Shown: one piece after another, positions 1-8,054 of the stretch | How positions within the stretch are numbered: the stretch's first letter is position 1 | Layout: every line of letters begins with the position of its first letter | Assembly (NCBI RefSeq): GCF_000712075.1 | Contig: NZ_JONW01000007.1 | Span: 310,001-374,000 of the forward strand | Length of the DNA: 64,000 bases | Reading direction: 5' to 3' | From: Caulobacter sp. UNC358MFTsu5.1 | GTDB lineage: Bacteria; Pseudomonadota; Alphaproteobacteria; Caulobacterales; Caulobacteraceae | Notes under the pieces: model-generated | Told to the model about the DNA's origin: nothing | Database searches by the model: none | Seen by the model: only the letters and a program-made list of their open reading frames with translations | Position numbers and translations under genes: made by a program

Positions 1-190
1 TCCGGCCGGCGGCCCCGGGCGTCGCCGCGAACAGGCGATCCATCGGACCCAGAAGCGCGGCCTCGTCGTCGCTCCCGAACAGCGCCGCCGCGCGCGGATT
101 GGCGTCGATGACACGATCCGGGTCTTGTCCGTCCAGCATCAACAGCGCGAACGGCGTCGCCCGAAGCGGCGTGCGCTCAAGCGGGCTCAT
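1..190 (-). CDS. PAS-domain sensor protein, N-terminal fragment (probable sensor histidine kinase)
   Basis: The reverse strand from an ATG at 190 reads open to the window edge. It gives about 63 residues starting MSPLERTPLRATPFALLMLD, followed by DRVIDANPRAAALFG, which is a typical PAS start (small residues, then a 'V.DANPAA..LFG' turn). The start lies inside the end of the FixJ-like regulator gene (14-bp overlap), so the two are translationally coupled. A PAS sensor kinase downstream of a FixJ-type regulator is the usual FixJ/FixL arrangement. The kinase core lies outside the window, so the kinase identity is inferred from context; it could be another PAS protein. Confidence 0.6.
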   Translation of the reverse strand, partial: MSPLERTPLRATPFALLMLDGQDPDRVIDANPRAAALFGSDDEAALLGPMDRLFAATPGAAGR

Positions 191-920
191 GGGCGATTTC
201 CCGCTGGGCGTCGACCGGCAGGGACTGCCAGGCGCGGACCAGGTCGGCGACCGACCGGGCGCCCATCTTCCGCATGACGCTGCTGCGGTGGAGCTTGACC
301 GTCACTTCGCTGATCCCGAGGTCGAAGGCGGTGCACTTGTTGAGGCGGCCCTGGGCGACCGCCTCAAGGACCTGGCGTTCGCGCGGCGTGAGCGTGGCGT
401 AGAGTTCGAGGCTGTGGCGCCTGGAGCGGTTCTCGGCCCGTTGCCGGACGTCGGCCGCGAGGGCCAGGGTGACGGCATCGAGCAGGGTCTGGTCGCGCAC
501 GGGCTTGGTCAGGAAGTCCGCGGCGCCCGCCTTCATGGCCTTGGCGGTCATCGGGATGTCGCCATGACCGGTGAGGAAGATGATCGGCTTGCCGACGCCG
601 CGGGCGATCAGCTGCTCCTGGAACGCCAGGCCGCTGAGGCCCGGCATGCGGACGTCGAGGATCAGGCAGCCGGGGGCGTCGAGCAGGTCGGTCTCGAGGA
701 GGCGGTTGGTCGCGGCGAACCCGACCGCGGCGATGCCGACCGATTCCAGGAGTTCGCAGAGCGACGCGCGGACCTCGTCGTCGTCGTCGACCACCAGGAC
801 GACCGGATTGTCGTGGCCGTCGCTCAGGCCTGAAGGGGGAGCGGAGTGGGACGGGAGACGGTCGGGTGCGGCCGCGACCGGGGTTCCGCGGTAGGCGTCG
901 ATCTTGAGCAGTGCAGGCAT
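177..920 (-). CDS. FixJ/NarL-type response regulator (receiver + LuxR HTH)
   Basis: A 247-residue DNA-binding response regulator. The receiver spans about residues 39-155, with the acidic pocket VVDDDDE, phospho-acceptor Asp89 in LILDVRMPGL, the FLTGHGD strand and the conserved Lys in FLTKPV. A LuxR-type helix-turn-helix fills about residues 175-240 (TLTPRERQVLEAVAQG, then GISEVTVKLHRSSVMRKM), as in FixJ. The ATG at 920 is preceded by AGGAGGG; an upstream in-frame start at 1064 has no comparable site and would add 48 low-complexity residues. It overlaps the PAS sensor gene downstream, its likely partner. In FixJ the helix reads GRLNKQIAYDLG; here it is GRLNKCTAFDLG. The target genes are unknown. 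Confidence 0.9.
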   Translation of the reverse strand: MPALLKIDAYRGTPVAAAPDRLPSHSAPPSGLSDGHDNPVVLVVDDDDEVRASLCELLESVGIAAVGFAATNRLLETDLLDAPGCLILDVRMPGLSGLAFQEQLIARGVGKPIIFLTGHGDIPMTAKAMKAGAADFLTKPVRDQTLLDAVTLALAADVRQRAENRSRRHSLELYATLTPRERQVLEAVAQGRLNKCTAFDLGISEVTVKLHRSSVMRKMGARSVADLVRAWQSLPVDAQREIAHEPA

Positions 921-1017
921 GGGAAGCCCTCCTGCCCACCAAGAACGTCGCCGGCGCCGGAACTCACACCTCGCGGCGCAAATTATTTTTCGGGGGTTTC
1001 GCGCAGCCGGGTTTTCG

Positions 1018-2034
1018 CTAGCGCGCGGCGATGTCGGCGCCGCCATCGCGGCGCGTCCGCACATCGACGGGATAGACCTCGGCCAGGGACTGGGCGAAGC
1101 GGGTGGGGTCGCCGGCGCGGTACTGGCCGCTGACGGGCAGCGACGCGGCGGCGGGGTCCACGATCCTGGCGGTCGGGCCGCCGTAGCGGTTGACCTCGGC
1201 GACGGCCTGGGCCAGCGGCGTTTCGGAAAACTCCAGCAGGCGCGTCCGCCAGGACAGGACGTCCGTCAGGTCCACGCGGGCGACCGTATCGGCCCGGGCG
1301 CCTTCCGCGATCAGTTGCTGGCCGGGCGCCGAGAGCCTGACGGCGTTGCGCCCGGGGAGCGCCGACACGGCGACCGCGCCCTTGGCGAGGGTGACGGTCA
1401 GGGTCTCGCCGCCCAGCCGGACGTCGAACTCGGTGCCCAGGTCGGTGATCGTCCGCGTCCGCGCCGCCACGGTGAAGGGGCGCCGCGCGTCGTGGACGAC
1501 GCTGAAATAGGCCTGCCCGCGCAGCAGGCGCACGGCGCGGCTGTCGGCCCGATAGTCGACGGCGATCGCGGAATTGGCGTTCAGCGTGACGCGGCTCCCG
1601 TCGGGCAGGGCGAAGCTGTCCGGCGCGCCGGCGGCGACGGTGAAGGTCGGCGCCGCGTCGGCGGCGGGACCGGGCTGGGCCGGCGCCGTGGTGAAGCGCG
1701 GCGCCAGCTGGGTCCAGACCAGGCCGACCGTGAGGATCGCGACCGCCGCGATGGCGGCCGCGACGGCCATGAAGGGCCGGCGATCGGGGCGCGCCTGGAG
1801 GGCGTCGCGCCTCAGAGCGGCGAACAGCGGGTCGTCGCTGGACGGCTGGCCGGCGGCCTGCCAGATCGCGGCGGCGTGGGCCCAGGCCCGCGCGTTCTCC
1901 GGCGCGCCGTCGCGCCAGGCGACGAACCGGGGATCACGTTCGACGTCCTGGCCGTCGTCGCGCCGCAACAGCCACAGGGCGGCCGCCTCCTCGGCGGCGG
2001 CGACCTGGTCCGCCTGGGCAAGGGGATGGGTCAT
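1018..2034 (-). CDS. FecR-family anti-sigma regulator
   Basis: A 338-residue membrane protein of the FecR family, which passes a periplasmic signal from an outer-membrane receptor to a FecI-type sigma factor. Residues 1-75 form the cytoplasmic N-terminal (DUF4880-like) segment with a conserved W..DP.FVAW pattern. One membrane helix lies at about 87-108 (FMAVAAAIAAVAILTVGLVW). A periplasmic FecR domain follows (about 130-240: FALPDGSRVTLNANSAI, LLRGQAYFSV), then a C-terminal secretin/TonB-short-N-like part (LEFSETPLAQAVAEVNRYG). The start overlaps the sigma gene stop by 4 bp. No TonB receptor gene follows; the next gene downstream is the FixJ-like regulator. Confidence 0.9.
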   Translation of the reverse strand: MTHPLAQADQVAAAEEAAALWLLRRDDGQDVERDPRFVAWRDGAPENARAWAHAAAIWQAAGQPSSDDPLFAALRRDALQARPDRRPFMAVAAAIAAVAILTVGLVWTQLAPRFTTAPAQPGPAADAAPTFTVAAGAPDSFALPDGSRVTLNANSAIAVDYRADSRAVRLLRGQAYFSVVHDARRPFTVAARTRTITDLGTEFDVRLGGETLTVTLAKGAVAVSALPGRNAVRLSAPGQQLIAEGARADTVARVDLTDVLSWRTRLLEFSETPLAQAVAEVNRYGGPTARIVDPAAASLPVSGQYRAGDPTRFAQSLAEVYPVDVRTRRDGGADIAAR

Positions 2035-2627
2035 CGGTCGTCCCTCGTTCGCGCCAGGATGTGGCGAACCGCTTTGAGCATGTGCTTGTCCACCGCGCTG
2101 GGCGAGACGCCCAGCCGCCGGGCGATTTCCGGGGCCGAAAGGCCCTCGATCCGGCGCAGGATGAACACCCGGCGTGTCCGCTCCGGCAGTTCGAGCAGGG
2201 CCACGCCGATGGTTTCGAGCGTCTCCAGCCCGATCAACGTCCGCTCGGGGCCGGGCGCTTCGCCGGCATGGAAGTCGGGCTCGAAGGGGACGTGGCGGTC
2301 GGCCTGACGGACCTTGCGGCGCCGCGCCCGATCCGCCAGCACGCTGGCGGCCGTCCTGAAGACGTAGCCTTCCAGCTTCTCGAGCTCGCCGGCGTCTCCG
2401 CGTCGCACGATGCGGAGGAAGACCTCCTGGACCAGATCGTCGACCTCGCTGGCGTCCTGGACCCGGCGCTGGAAATAGCGCGCCAGCGCGTTGCGCAGCG
2501 ACACGGCTCGGCCCGCCAGGACATGATCGGTCTCGGGGTCGAGGGCGGTGATCGGCAGGGTCTCCCGGTCGCGCCCAAGGCGGCGCGCTTGCAAGGCGGC
2601 CTCACCATGCGCTGACCCGCGGCTCAT
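2031..2627 (-). CDS. ECF sigma factor, FecI-like
   Basis: About 198 residues. Sigma-70 region 2 is visible (LARYFQRRVQDASEVDDLVQ, then EVFLRIVRR), and so is region 4 with its helix-turn-helix (LLELPERTRRVFILRRIEGL, SAPEIARRLGVSPSAVDKHM), the standard extracytoplasmic-function pattern of FecI-type factors. It would direct RNA polymerase to a few promoters when released by its FecR partner, whose gene overlaps its stop by 4 bp. The start at 2627 was chosen because GGGGA lies upstream; in-frame ATGs at 2666 and 2705 lack a ribosome site and the second would run into the hairpin at 2692-2722. The exact start is uncertain; the family is clear. Confidence 0.88.
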   Translation of the reverse strand: MSRGSAHGEAALQARRLGRDRETLPITALDPETDHVLAGRAVSLRNALARYFQRRVQDASEVDDLVQEVFLRIVRRGDAGELEKLEGYVFRTAASVLADRARRRKVRQADRHVPFEPDFHAGEAPGPERTLIGLETLETIGVALLELPERTRRVFILRRIEGLSAPEIARRLGVSPSAVDKHMLKAVRHILARTRDDR

Positions 2628-2691
2628 CGCAATTCCCCGTGCTGATCCTGTTTTCGAGAGGTCCATGGTCACTGGAAAGGTCCGACCCGAA

Positions 2692-2722
2692 GGAAGCGCC
2701 TCCATCGGGGGGAGGCGCTTCC
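2692..2722 (-). terminator. Hairpin terminator after the alpha/beta hydrolase gene
   Basis: A perfect 12-bp stem (GGAAGCGCCTCC / GGAGGCGCTTCC) with a 7-nt loop lies 14 bp past the hydrolase stop in its direction of transcription. There is no U-run, so it may be a processing or Rho-assisted end rather than a classical intrinsic terminator. It also separates the hydrolase from the sigma factor gene. Confidence 0.6.
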
Positions 2723-2735
2723 AGGCCGGGTCCCG

Positions 2736-3722
2736 TCAGCTCTTGAAGAAGGCCAGCAGGTCCGGATTGATGATCTCGGCGTGCGTCGTGCACATGCCGT
2801 GCGGCAGGCCCTTGTAGACCTTCAGCGAGCCCTTCTTCAGCAGCTTGATCCCGATCAGGGCCGCGTCGGCGATCGGGACGATCTGGTCGTCGTCGCCGTG
2901 CATCAGCAGCACCGGCGCGTCGATCGTCTTGAGGTCGTTGGTGAAGTCGGTGGCCGAGAAGGCGGCGATGCAGTCGTACTGCGCCTTGGCGCCGCCCATC
3001 ATGCCCTGGCGCCACCAGTTGTCGACGATCGCCTCGTTGATCTTCGCGCCGGGGCGGTTGAAGCCGTAGAACGGGCCCGAGGGCAGGTCCTTGTAGAACT
3101 GGCTGCGGTTGGCGGCCAGGGCCGTGCGCAGGCCGTCGAACGCCTCGATCGGCAGGCCGCCCGGATTGTCCGGCGTCTTGACCATGATCGGTGGCACCGC
3201 GCCGATCAGCACCAGCTTGGCCACGCGACCCGCGCCGCCGTAGCGGGCGACGTAGCGCGCCGCCTCACCGCCGCCCGTCGAATGGCCGACGTGGATGGCG
3301 TTCTTCAGGCCCAGATGGTTGGTCACCACCGCCAGGTCGGCGGCGTAGGTGTCCATCTCGTTGCCGGTGTCGGTCTGGCTCGAGCGGCCGTGGCCGCGTC
3401 GATCATGGGCGATCACGCGATAGCCCTGGGCCAGGAAGAACAGCATCTGGTTGTCCCAGTCGTCCGCCGACAGAGGCCAGCCGTGGTGGAAGACGATCGG
3501 CTGGGCGGTCTTGGGACCCCAGTCCTTGTAGAAGATTTGCGTGCCGTCCTTGGTGGTGACGAAGCCGCTGCCCATGGTGTTGGTTCCTGTGCTTTGGGGG
3601 GAGGGGGTGTTCGCGCGGGCGCCGCCGCTCGAAGGGAGGCCGGCCGCGACCGCCGTGGCGGCGAGGCCCAGGCCGGCGGTCATCACGACGCGGCGCGTGG
3701 CCTGGTGATCTGTCTGGTTCAT
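2736..3722 (-). CDS. Tat-exported alpha/beta hydrolase (non-heme chloroperoxidase/arylesterase type)
   Basis: A 328-residue alpha/beta hydrolase. The N-terminus has a twin-arginine signal ([16 protein letters not shown]) ending near residue 37 (GGARA). The mature part resembles non-heme chloroperoxidase/arylesterase enzymes: [13 protein letters not shown] (oxyanion loop), the DRRGHGRS turn, nucleophile Ser148 in VGHSTGGGE, the acid in [10 protein letters not shown] (Asp277-279) and His308 in GLPHGM. Related enzymes hydrolyse esters or make peracids; the substrate here is unknown. From Met50 the protein would be the usual cytoplasmic length (about 278 residues), so the signal may be an added export form. 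It sits 12 bp downstream of the AraC gene on the same strand, probably as an operon. Confidence 0.88.
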   Translation of the reverse strand: MNQTDHQATRRVVMTAGLGLAATAVAAGLPSSGGARANTPSPQSTGTNTMGSGFVTTKDGTQIFYKDWGPKTAQPIVFHHGWPLSADDWDNQMLFFLAQGYRVIAHDRRGHGRSSQTDTGNEMDTYAADLAVVTNHLGLKNAIHVGHSTGGGEAARYVARYGGAGRVAKLVLIGAVPPIMVKTPDNPGGLPIEAFDGLRTALAANRSQFYKDLPSGPFYGFNRPGAKINEAIVDNWWRQGMMGGAKAQYDCIAAFSATDFTNDLKTIDAPVLLMHGDDDQIVPIADAALIGIKLLKKGSLKVYKGLPHGMCTTHAEIINPDLLAFFKS

Positions 3723-3734
3723 GGCGATGTCCGT

Positions 3735-4250
3735 TCAGTTGGAGGCGGCGCGGTTGCGGCGGCGCCAGTCGAGCGGGGTCGCGTCGACCTCCTGGCGGAA
3801 TTGCCGCGAGAAATGGGCGTGGTCGGCGAAGCCGCAGATCAGGGCGATCTGGCTGAGCGGGATGGCCGTGTCGCGCAGCAGCGCCTGGGCCCGCTCGATC
3901 CGATGGCGCAGCACCAGCTGGCGCGGCGTCAGGCCCAGGGTGTTCTTGCAGGCCCGCGCGAAGTGGCTGCAGCTGAGGTGGACCTGCGAGGCCAGGGTCT
4001 CCAGGCTCAGGGCCCGGTCCAGGTTCGCCACGATGAAGCGTTCGATCTTCTTGACGCGCCAGAGGGGCAGCTTGGCGCCCGGGGGCAGGGCGCGGCGGCG
4101 GTCCGCTCCCGCGTCGGGCTCGCCCTCGGCCCGGGCGGCGTCGAGGTCCGTGAAGCTCCGCAGCAGCTGGTCGATCACCGAGGCGGTGTCGCCGCGCGGC
4201 CTTTCCGGGAGCGCGCCCATGGGCGTGAAGGTCGCCGAATGAAGGGTCAT
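3735..4250 (-). CDS. Short AraC-family transcriptional regulator
   Basis: A 171-residue protein whose C-terminal 100 residues form a full AraC-type double helix-turn-helix: LSLETLASQVHLSCSHFARA, then CKNTLGLTPRQLVLRHRIERA, AQALLRDTAIPLSQIALICG and FADHAHFSRQFRQEV. The N-terminus is only about 70 residues, too short for a usual sugar-binding cupin, so the inducer is not evident. The ATG at 4250 has GGAG 8 nt upstream; an upstream extension to 4457 reads as low-complexity shadow sequence. It is followed by the Tat hydrolase. An 18-bp palindrome 119 bp upstream of its start recurs before the NmrA-like operon at 8840. Confidence 0.88.
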   Translation of the reverse strand: MTLHSATFTPMGALPERPRGDTASVIDQLLRSFTDLDAARAEGEPDAGADRRRALPPGAKLPLWRVKKIERFIVANLDRALSLETLASQVHLSCSHFARACKNTLGLTPRQLVLRHRIERAQALLRDTAIPLSQIALICGFADHAHFSRQFRQEVDATPLDWRRRNRAASN

Positions 4251-4368
4251 GGGGTCGTCTCCGCGGGGCCGCCGTTCGGCCGTTGCCTGATGACCCGACC
4301 CTAGGCGGCGGCGACCGGCGGCCCCATCCGTCCCTTGGTCTGGGCGGGCTGGGCGTAGGTTTGGCGAT

Positions 4369-4386
4369 CCTATGCGGCCGTATAGG
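4369..4386. promoter_or_regulatory. 18-bp palindromic operator candidate, copy 1
   Basis: CCTATGCGGCCGTATAGG is an almost perfect inverted repeat (one non-pairing position) upstream of the AraC gene. A copy matching at 15 of 18 positions lies at 8932-8949 upstream of the NmrA-like operon. That points to a shared regulator, possibly the AraC protein itself; the binding protein is inference. Confidence 0.5.
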
Positions 4387-4416
4387 TCGCCCGGCGGTTC
4401 GGCGTGCGAACGACGC

Positions 4417-4449
4417 AAAACCGCCGCGCCCCGGGGGAGCGCGGCGGTT
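4417..4449 (-). terminator. Intrinsic terminator of the small membrane-protein gene
   Basis: On the minus strand an 11-bp GC-rich stem (AACCGCCGCGC with its complement; arms 4419-4429 and 4439-4449) is followed by TTTT. It lies 39 bp past the stop of the 4488-4898 gene, in its direction of transcription. Confidence 0.75.
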
Positions 4450-4487
4450 CCGGCCATGGACGCGTGAAGGTGGGGAAACAGGCCGCC

Positions 4488-4898
4488 CTAGAGCGCGCCG
4501 TCGATCCGCGCCCGCTTCAGCGCCCAGACCGTCAGCGTCCAGCCCAGCAGGGCCGGCAGGGTCACGGCGGGAAAGTCCCGGCCCAGGACCGAGGCCGAGC
4601 AGATGCCCACGGCCACCTCCCAGAAATGGAACAGGGCGTGGCCGGAAAGCCAGATCGTCGGCGTGGCCCAGGCGAACAGCCGCAGGTGCGGCTGGAAGGC
4701 GCCCGTCAGGAAGCCGGCGCCGATGAACAGGAAGACGATGCCGATGTCGCGGATGAAGTGCTGGTTGAACGATCCGGTCGTCGTCACGCCCGGCACGGCG
4801 AAGTACCAGCCCTCGGGGGAGGTCAGCATGAAGACGCCGTTGGCCAAGGCGGCGACGCCGAGCGCGACGGCCAGGCCGATGAGGATGGGCTTGAGCAT
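4488..4898 (-). CDS. Small four-helix inner-membrane protein, unknown function
   Basis: 136 residues with four likely membrane helices (about 4-25, 49-68, 74-95 and 105-128). The first one (ILIGLAVALGVAALANGVFM) could also act as an uncleaved signal. The loop after helix 1 holds EGWYFAVPGVTTTGSFNQHF and helix 2 begins at IRDIG, a pattern seen in small uncharacterised proteobacterial membrane proteins, but I do not recognise a named function. A strong AAAGGAGG site precedes the ATG at 4898. It is transcribed alone, with a terminator behind it (4417-4449) and another between it and the AhpD-like gene upstream. Confidence 0.75.
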   Translation of the reverse strand: MLKPILIGLAVALGVAALANGVFMLTSPEGWYFAVPGVTTTGSFNQHFIRDIGIVFLFIGAGFLTGAFQPHLRLFAWATPTIWLSGHALFHFWEVAVGICSASVLGRDFPAVTLPALLGWTLTVWALKRARIDGAL

Positions 4899-4937
4899 GG
4901 GGGCCTCCTTTCGAGGGGCGGGGAGGGGAAAGAGTCA

Positions 4938-4967
4938 CGCCCCGGCTCGCGGTGACGAGCCGGGGCG
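4938..4967 (-). terminator. Hairpin after the AhpD-like gene
   Basis: A perfect 12-bp stem (CGCCCCGGCTCG / CGAGCCGGGGCG) with a 6-nt loop lies 91 bp past the AhpD-like stop. The following minus-strand bases are pyrimidine-rich (CTCTTTCCCC), which gives a weak U-tract. Confidence 0.55.
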
Positions 4968-5058
4968 CAGCGGAGCCGCATCGCGCCTTTGGGGAATGGA
5001 TCGGCGCGCGTCTCCGCGGGTCCGAAGCGACGGCGGTGTCGCTTCGGAGATCGGGACC

Positions 5059-5520
5059 CTAGGCGGCCACGGTGGCCGGCTGGACGGGGTGGACGGCGCG
5101 GGCGGCCACCTGCAGGCGGTTCCAGGTGTTGATCTGGCCGATGATCACCGACAGGGTCGCGATCTCGACCTCGGTGAACTGGCTCTTGACCAGCTCGTAG
5201 TCGGCGTCAGGGGCGCCGGTCTTGGCGATCCGGGTCAGGGACTCGGTCCAGGCCAGGGCGGCGCGCTCGCGGTCGGTGAACAGCGGGGACTCGCGCCAGG
5301 TGTCCAGCAGGAACAGGCGCATGTCGGTTTCGCCGTGGGCCTTGGCGTCCGTGACGTGCATGTGGACGCAGAAGGCGCAGCCGTTGATCTGCGAGGCGCG
5401 GATCTTCACCAGCTCGGCCAGGCCGTGCTCGATGCCGGCGGCGCCGAGGGCCTTCTCGACGGCGATCAGGGCGTTGGTGAGGTCCGGGACGATTTTGAAC
5501 GGGGCGAAGCGCGGGGTCAT
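5059..5520 (-). CDS. AhpD-like / carboxymuconolactone decarboxylase family protein
   Basis: A 153-residue all-helical protein of the AhpD/CMD fold. The redox pair Cys48/Cys51 lies in NGCAFCVHMH, the family signature (CxxC followed by His), and is preceded by LAELVKIRASQ. In AhpD these cysteines reduce a peroxiredoxin partner; many family members are simply called alkylhydroperoxidases, and no peroxiredoxin partner is encoded nearby. AAGGA lies 6 nt before the ATG at 5520. The gene is divergent from the first NmrA-like gene (5778), with 257 bp of shared promoter region, suggesting joint control in an oxidative or electrophile response. That last point is inference. Confidence 0.88.
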   Translation of the reverse strand: MTPRFAPFKIVPDLTNALIAVEKALGAAGIEHGLAELVKIRASQINGCAFCVHMHVTDAKAHGETDMRLFLLDTWRESPLFTDRERAALAWTESLTRIAKTGAPDADYELVKSQFTEVEIATLSVIIGQINTWNRLQVAARAVHPVQPATVAA

Positions 5521-5635
5521 GTTGGATCCTTCGGTGGGGTTTGAAGTGATCCGAGCTTGCCGGGCCGCCGGGGGCGCCGGCCATCGTCCGGCCGGCGGGT
5601 GGACCTACGCCCTTCCGACAGGTCGCGTCCTCCCT

Positions 5636-5668
5636 GGGAACAGGCCGGACCCGCCGTCCTCTGTTCCC
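5636..5668. promoter_or_regulatory. Inverted repeat in a divergent promoter region
   Basis: GGGAACAG (5636-5643) and CTGTTCCC (5661-5668) form an 8-bp inverted repeat 17 nt apart, between the divergent AhpD-like and NmrA-like genes. The position fits an operator acting on one or both. No regulator can be assigned. Confidence 0.35.
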
Positions 5669-5777
5669 GGATCGCCCCCGGGGTTAGCTTCGGCCGCCCG
5701 ACTTGGCGGTATGGATAGCGTTCCATGCGCCAAGAGACGCGCGATACCTCTCCGGACAACCGTCAAGGAGACCTGAC

Positions 5778-6533
5778 ATGAAGATCGTCGTCATCGGTGG
5801 AACCGGCCTCATCGGGTCGAAGACCGTCGCCAACCTGACCCGCATGGGCCACGAAGCGATCGCCGCCGCGCCCAACACCGGGGTCAACACCCTGACCGGC
5901 GAAGGCCTGGCCGAGGCGCTGGCCGGCGCGGACGTCGTGGTCGACGTCGCCAACTCGCCCTCGTTCGAGGACGACGCGGCCATGGCCTTCTTCCAGACCG
6001 CGGGCCGCAACCTGCTGGCCGCCGAGCAGGTCGCCGGCGTCAAGCACCACGTCGCCCTGTCGGTGGTGGGGACCGAGCGCCTGCAGGCCAGCGGCTATTT
6101 CCGCGCCAAGCTGGCGCAGGAGGCGCTGATCAAGGCCTCGCCGGTCCCCTGGACGATCGTGCGGTCGACGCAGTTCTTCCAGTTCGTCGGGGGCATCGTC
6201 CACTCGGCGGCCGCCGGCGACGCCATCCGCCTGCCGCCGGTCCAGATCCAGCCGATCGCCGCCGACGACGTCGCGGCCATCCTGGCGCGGACCGTGGTCG
6301 GCGCTCCCGTCAACGGCATGATCGAGATCGCTGGCCCCGACGCCTTCCGCCTGGACGTCTTCGCCGAGCAGTACCTGGACGCCCAGCAGGACCCGCGCAA
6401 CGTCGTCGCCGATCCCGAGGCTCTGTATTTCGGCGCCCGCCTGGAAGAGCGGTCGTTGACGCCGGGCGCCGATCCGATCCTGGGCGAGACCGCCTTCGAG
6501 GACTGGCTCAACGAGTCCATGGCCGCCGACTAG
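5778..6533 (+). CDS. NmrA-like NAD(P)-binding protein (atypical SDR), paralogue 1
   Basis: 251 residues starting with a Rossmann dinucleotide motif (MKIVVIGGTGLIGSKTVANL). It is then like the atypical SDR/NmrA group: ADVVVDVANSPSFED, HHVALSVVGTERLQASGYFR (with Lys in AKLAQE), VPWTIVRSTQFFQF and a late GPDAFRLDVFAEQYL. The usual Tyr-x3-Lys pair appears as Tyr-x3-Lys in GYFRAK. The start is fixed by AAGGAG 7 nt before the ATG. Two paralogues (7298-8050 and 8055-8840) lie on the other strand 0.8-2.3 kb away. Family members act as NAD(P)H sensors or quinone/sugar reductases; the substrate is not readable. An intrinsic terminator follows. Confidence 0.87.
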   Translation: MKIVVIGGTGLIGSKTVANLTRMGHEAIAAAPNTGVNTLTGEGLAEALAGADVVVDVANSPSFEDDAAMAFFQTAGRNLLAAEQVAGVKHHVALSVVGTERLQASGYFRAKLAQEALIKASPVPWTIVRSTQFFQFVGGIVHSAAAGDAIRLPPVQIQPIAADDVAAILARTVVGAPVNGMIEIAGPDAFRLDVFAEQYLDAQQDPRNVVADPEALYFGARLEERSLTPGADPILGETAFEDWLNESMAAD

Positions 6534-6562
6534 CGGCCTTCGTCATTGGCGACGAGGGAGGA

Positions 6563-6589
6563 CGGGCGGCCCGACGGCCGCCCGTTTTT
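6563..6589 (+). terminator. Intrinsic terminator after NmrA-like gene 1
   Basis: A 9-bp stem (CGGGCGGCC / GGCCGCCCG) with loop CGAC is followed directly by TTTTT at 6585-6589. It lies 29 bp past the plus-strand stop and ends at the stop codon of the convergent HD gene. Confidence 0.85.
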
Positions 6590-7252
6590 CTATTCGGCGA
6601 AGGGGCCGTTGGCGATCACGTCGACCCAGGACGGCGCCTTGTACCCGGGGACCAGCCGCTCGCCGAAATCGCGGATGAAGTTGGCGTAGGTGGTCTCGGG
6701 CTTGGTCTGGGCCATGTGGCAGACGCAGGCGGTGAACTGGCGCTTCATGTCCAGGCGGGGCGCGGCGGCGATGGCCAGGGTCATGGTCGAAACGCCCAGC
6801 AGGTCGTTGTCCGGCGTCCCGAAATCGGCCCCGATCCCCCGTGCGCAAAGCGCGACCTCCGGCTCCTTGAAGGCGGCGATCGAGGGCGTGCCGTGCAGGG
6901 CGATGCTGTCCCAGATCAGCTGGGCGCGGCGATCGTCGAAGCCCTGCTCGCGCACGAAGGCCCGGGCGACTTCGGCGCCGTTGACCTCGAAGCGGTTGGG
7001 CCCCGACGCGTGCTCGGTCAGGCCCAGGTCGTGCAGCAGGGTCGACACGGCCAGGACCTCGGCGTCGTGCGCGACGGAGTCCAAGGCGGCCAGCTTGACC
7101 GCGAACATCCACGAGCGGGCGACGTGGTTGAACAGGAAGGCGGGGCAGCGCTCGCGGGCGTGGTTGAAGGCCCGGCTGATCAGGGGCGATTGGGGAAGGC
7201 CGGGGAACAGGGTGCGCAGCTGGCCTTCGGTGACGGGCGCGGCGTCGGTCAT
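6590..7252 (-). CDS. HD-domain protein (metal-dependent phosphohydrolase/cyanamide-hydratase-like)
   Basis: 220 residues. A metal-binding HD pattern is visible: His43 (FNHVARSWMFA), His74-Asp75 in LLHDLGLTEH, and a later conserved Asp in LIWDSIALHG. This spacing and the 'NH..RSW.FA' start resemble HD proteins of the cyanamide-hydratase-like group, small and standing alone, rather than the GYP cyclic-di-GMP class. The reaction is not established. AAGGA precedes the ATG at 7252. It is the last gene of a minus-strand run behind two NmrA-like genes (45-bp gap) and converges on NmrA-like gene 1. Confidence 0.8.
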   Translation of the reverse strand: MTDAAPVTEGQLRTLFPGLPQSPLISRAFNHARERCPAFLFNHVARSWMFAVKLAALDSVAHDAEVLAVSTLLHDLGLTEHASGPNRFEVNGAEVARAFVREQGFDDRRAQLIWDSIALHGTPSIAAFKEPEVALCARGIGADFGTPDNDLLGVSTMTLAIAAAPRLDMKRQFTACVCHMAQTKPETTYANFIRDFGERLVPGYKAPSWVDVIANGPFAE

Positions 7253-7297
7253 GGCGATGATCCTTGTGGGGGAGGGAAGCGGGAGGGGGCGGCGCGC

Positions 7298-8050
7298 CTA
7301 TTGCGCGGTCCGCTCCCGCAGCCAGCTGTCGAACTCGGTGTGGCCGAACCGCGGGACCGCGCCCGCGATCAGGGTCTGGTCGTCGAGCCGCGCGCCGAAA
7401 TAGCGCGCCTCGGGATCGGCCGTGACGCGGCGGGCGTCGCCGCGCGCGGCCAGGTACTGACGCGCCAGCTCGTCCAGCCGGAACGGGTCGGGCCCGGCCA
7501 CCTCGAGGGTGTCGTTGGCCGGCGCGCGGTCGGCGATGTCGGCCAGGGCCGCGGCGGCGTCGTGGGCGGCGATGAACTGGACCCGGGCCGGCGGCAGACG
7601 GACCTCGTCGCCGTTCGCGCCGTCCGCGACGACGGCGTCCAGGAACTCGAAGAACTGGGTGGAGCGGACGATCGTGTACGGCACGCTGGACGCCTTGATC
7701 AGGGCTTCCTGCAGGAGCTTGGCGCGGAAGTAGCCGATTTCCGGCAGGCGCTCGGAACCGACGATCGACAGGGCCACATAGTGGCGCACGTCGTTGGAGG
7801 CGGCCGCCGCCAGGATGTTGCGGCTGGAGGTCTCGAAGAACCGAAGCGACGTCTCGTCGTCGTAGGTCGACGGGTTGACGACGTCGATGACGACCTCCGC
7901 CCCGACCAGGGCCTCCTCCAGCCCCTCGCCCGTGATGACGTCGACGCCCGTCCTCTGCGAGGCGGACGTGACCTGGTGGCCCTGGCGCGCCAGGATCTCG
8001 ACGACCTTGGACCCGACGACGCCCGCGCCGCCCGTGACAACGATCTTCAT
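7298..8050 (-). CDS. NmrA-like NAD(P)-binding protein, paralogue 2
   Basis: 250 residues with an N-terminal Rossmann motif (MKIVVTGGAGVVGSKVVEIL). It shares its core with paralogue 1: VVIDVVNPSTYDDETS, HYVALSIVGSERLPEIGYFR, AKLLQEALIKASSVPYTIVR, STQFFEFLDAVV and AGPDPFRLDELARQYLAARG. The near co-linear identity over the whole length shows recent duplication in this neighbourhood. The first ATG at 8050 has GGAAGGG upstream and begins 4 bp after the stop of paralogue 3, so the two are co-translated. The substrate is unknown; these proteins often act as oxidoreductases or redox-sensing regulators. Confidence 0.87.
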   Translation of the reverse strand: MKIVVTGGAGVVGSKVVEILARQGHQVTSASQRTGVDVITGEGLEEALVGAEVVIDVVNPSTYDDETSLRFFETSSRNILAAAASNDVRHYVALSIVGSERLPEIGYFRAKLLQEALIKASSVPYTIVRSTQFFEFLDAVVADGANGDEVRLPPARVQFIAAHDAAAALADIADRAPANDTLEVAGPDPFRLDELARQYLAARGDARRVTADPEARYFGARLDDQTLIAGAVPRFGHTEFDSWLRERTAQ

Positions 8051-8054
8051 GGGA

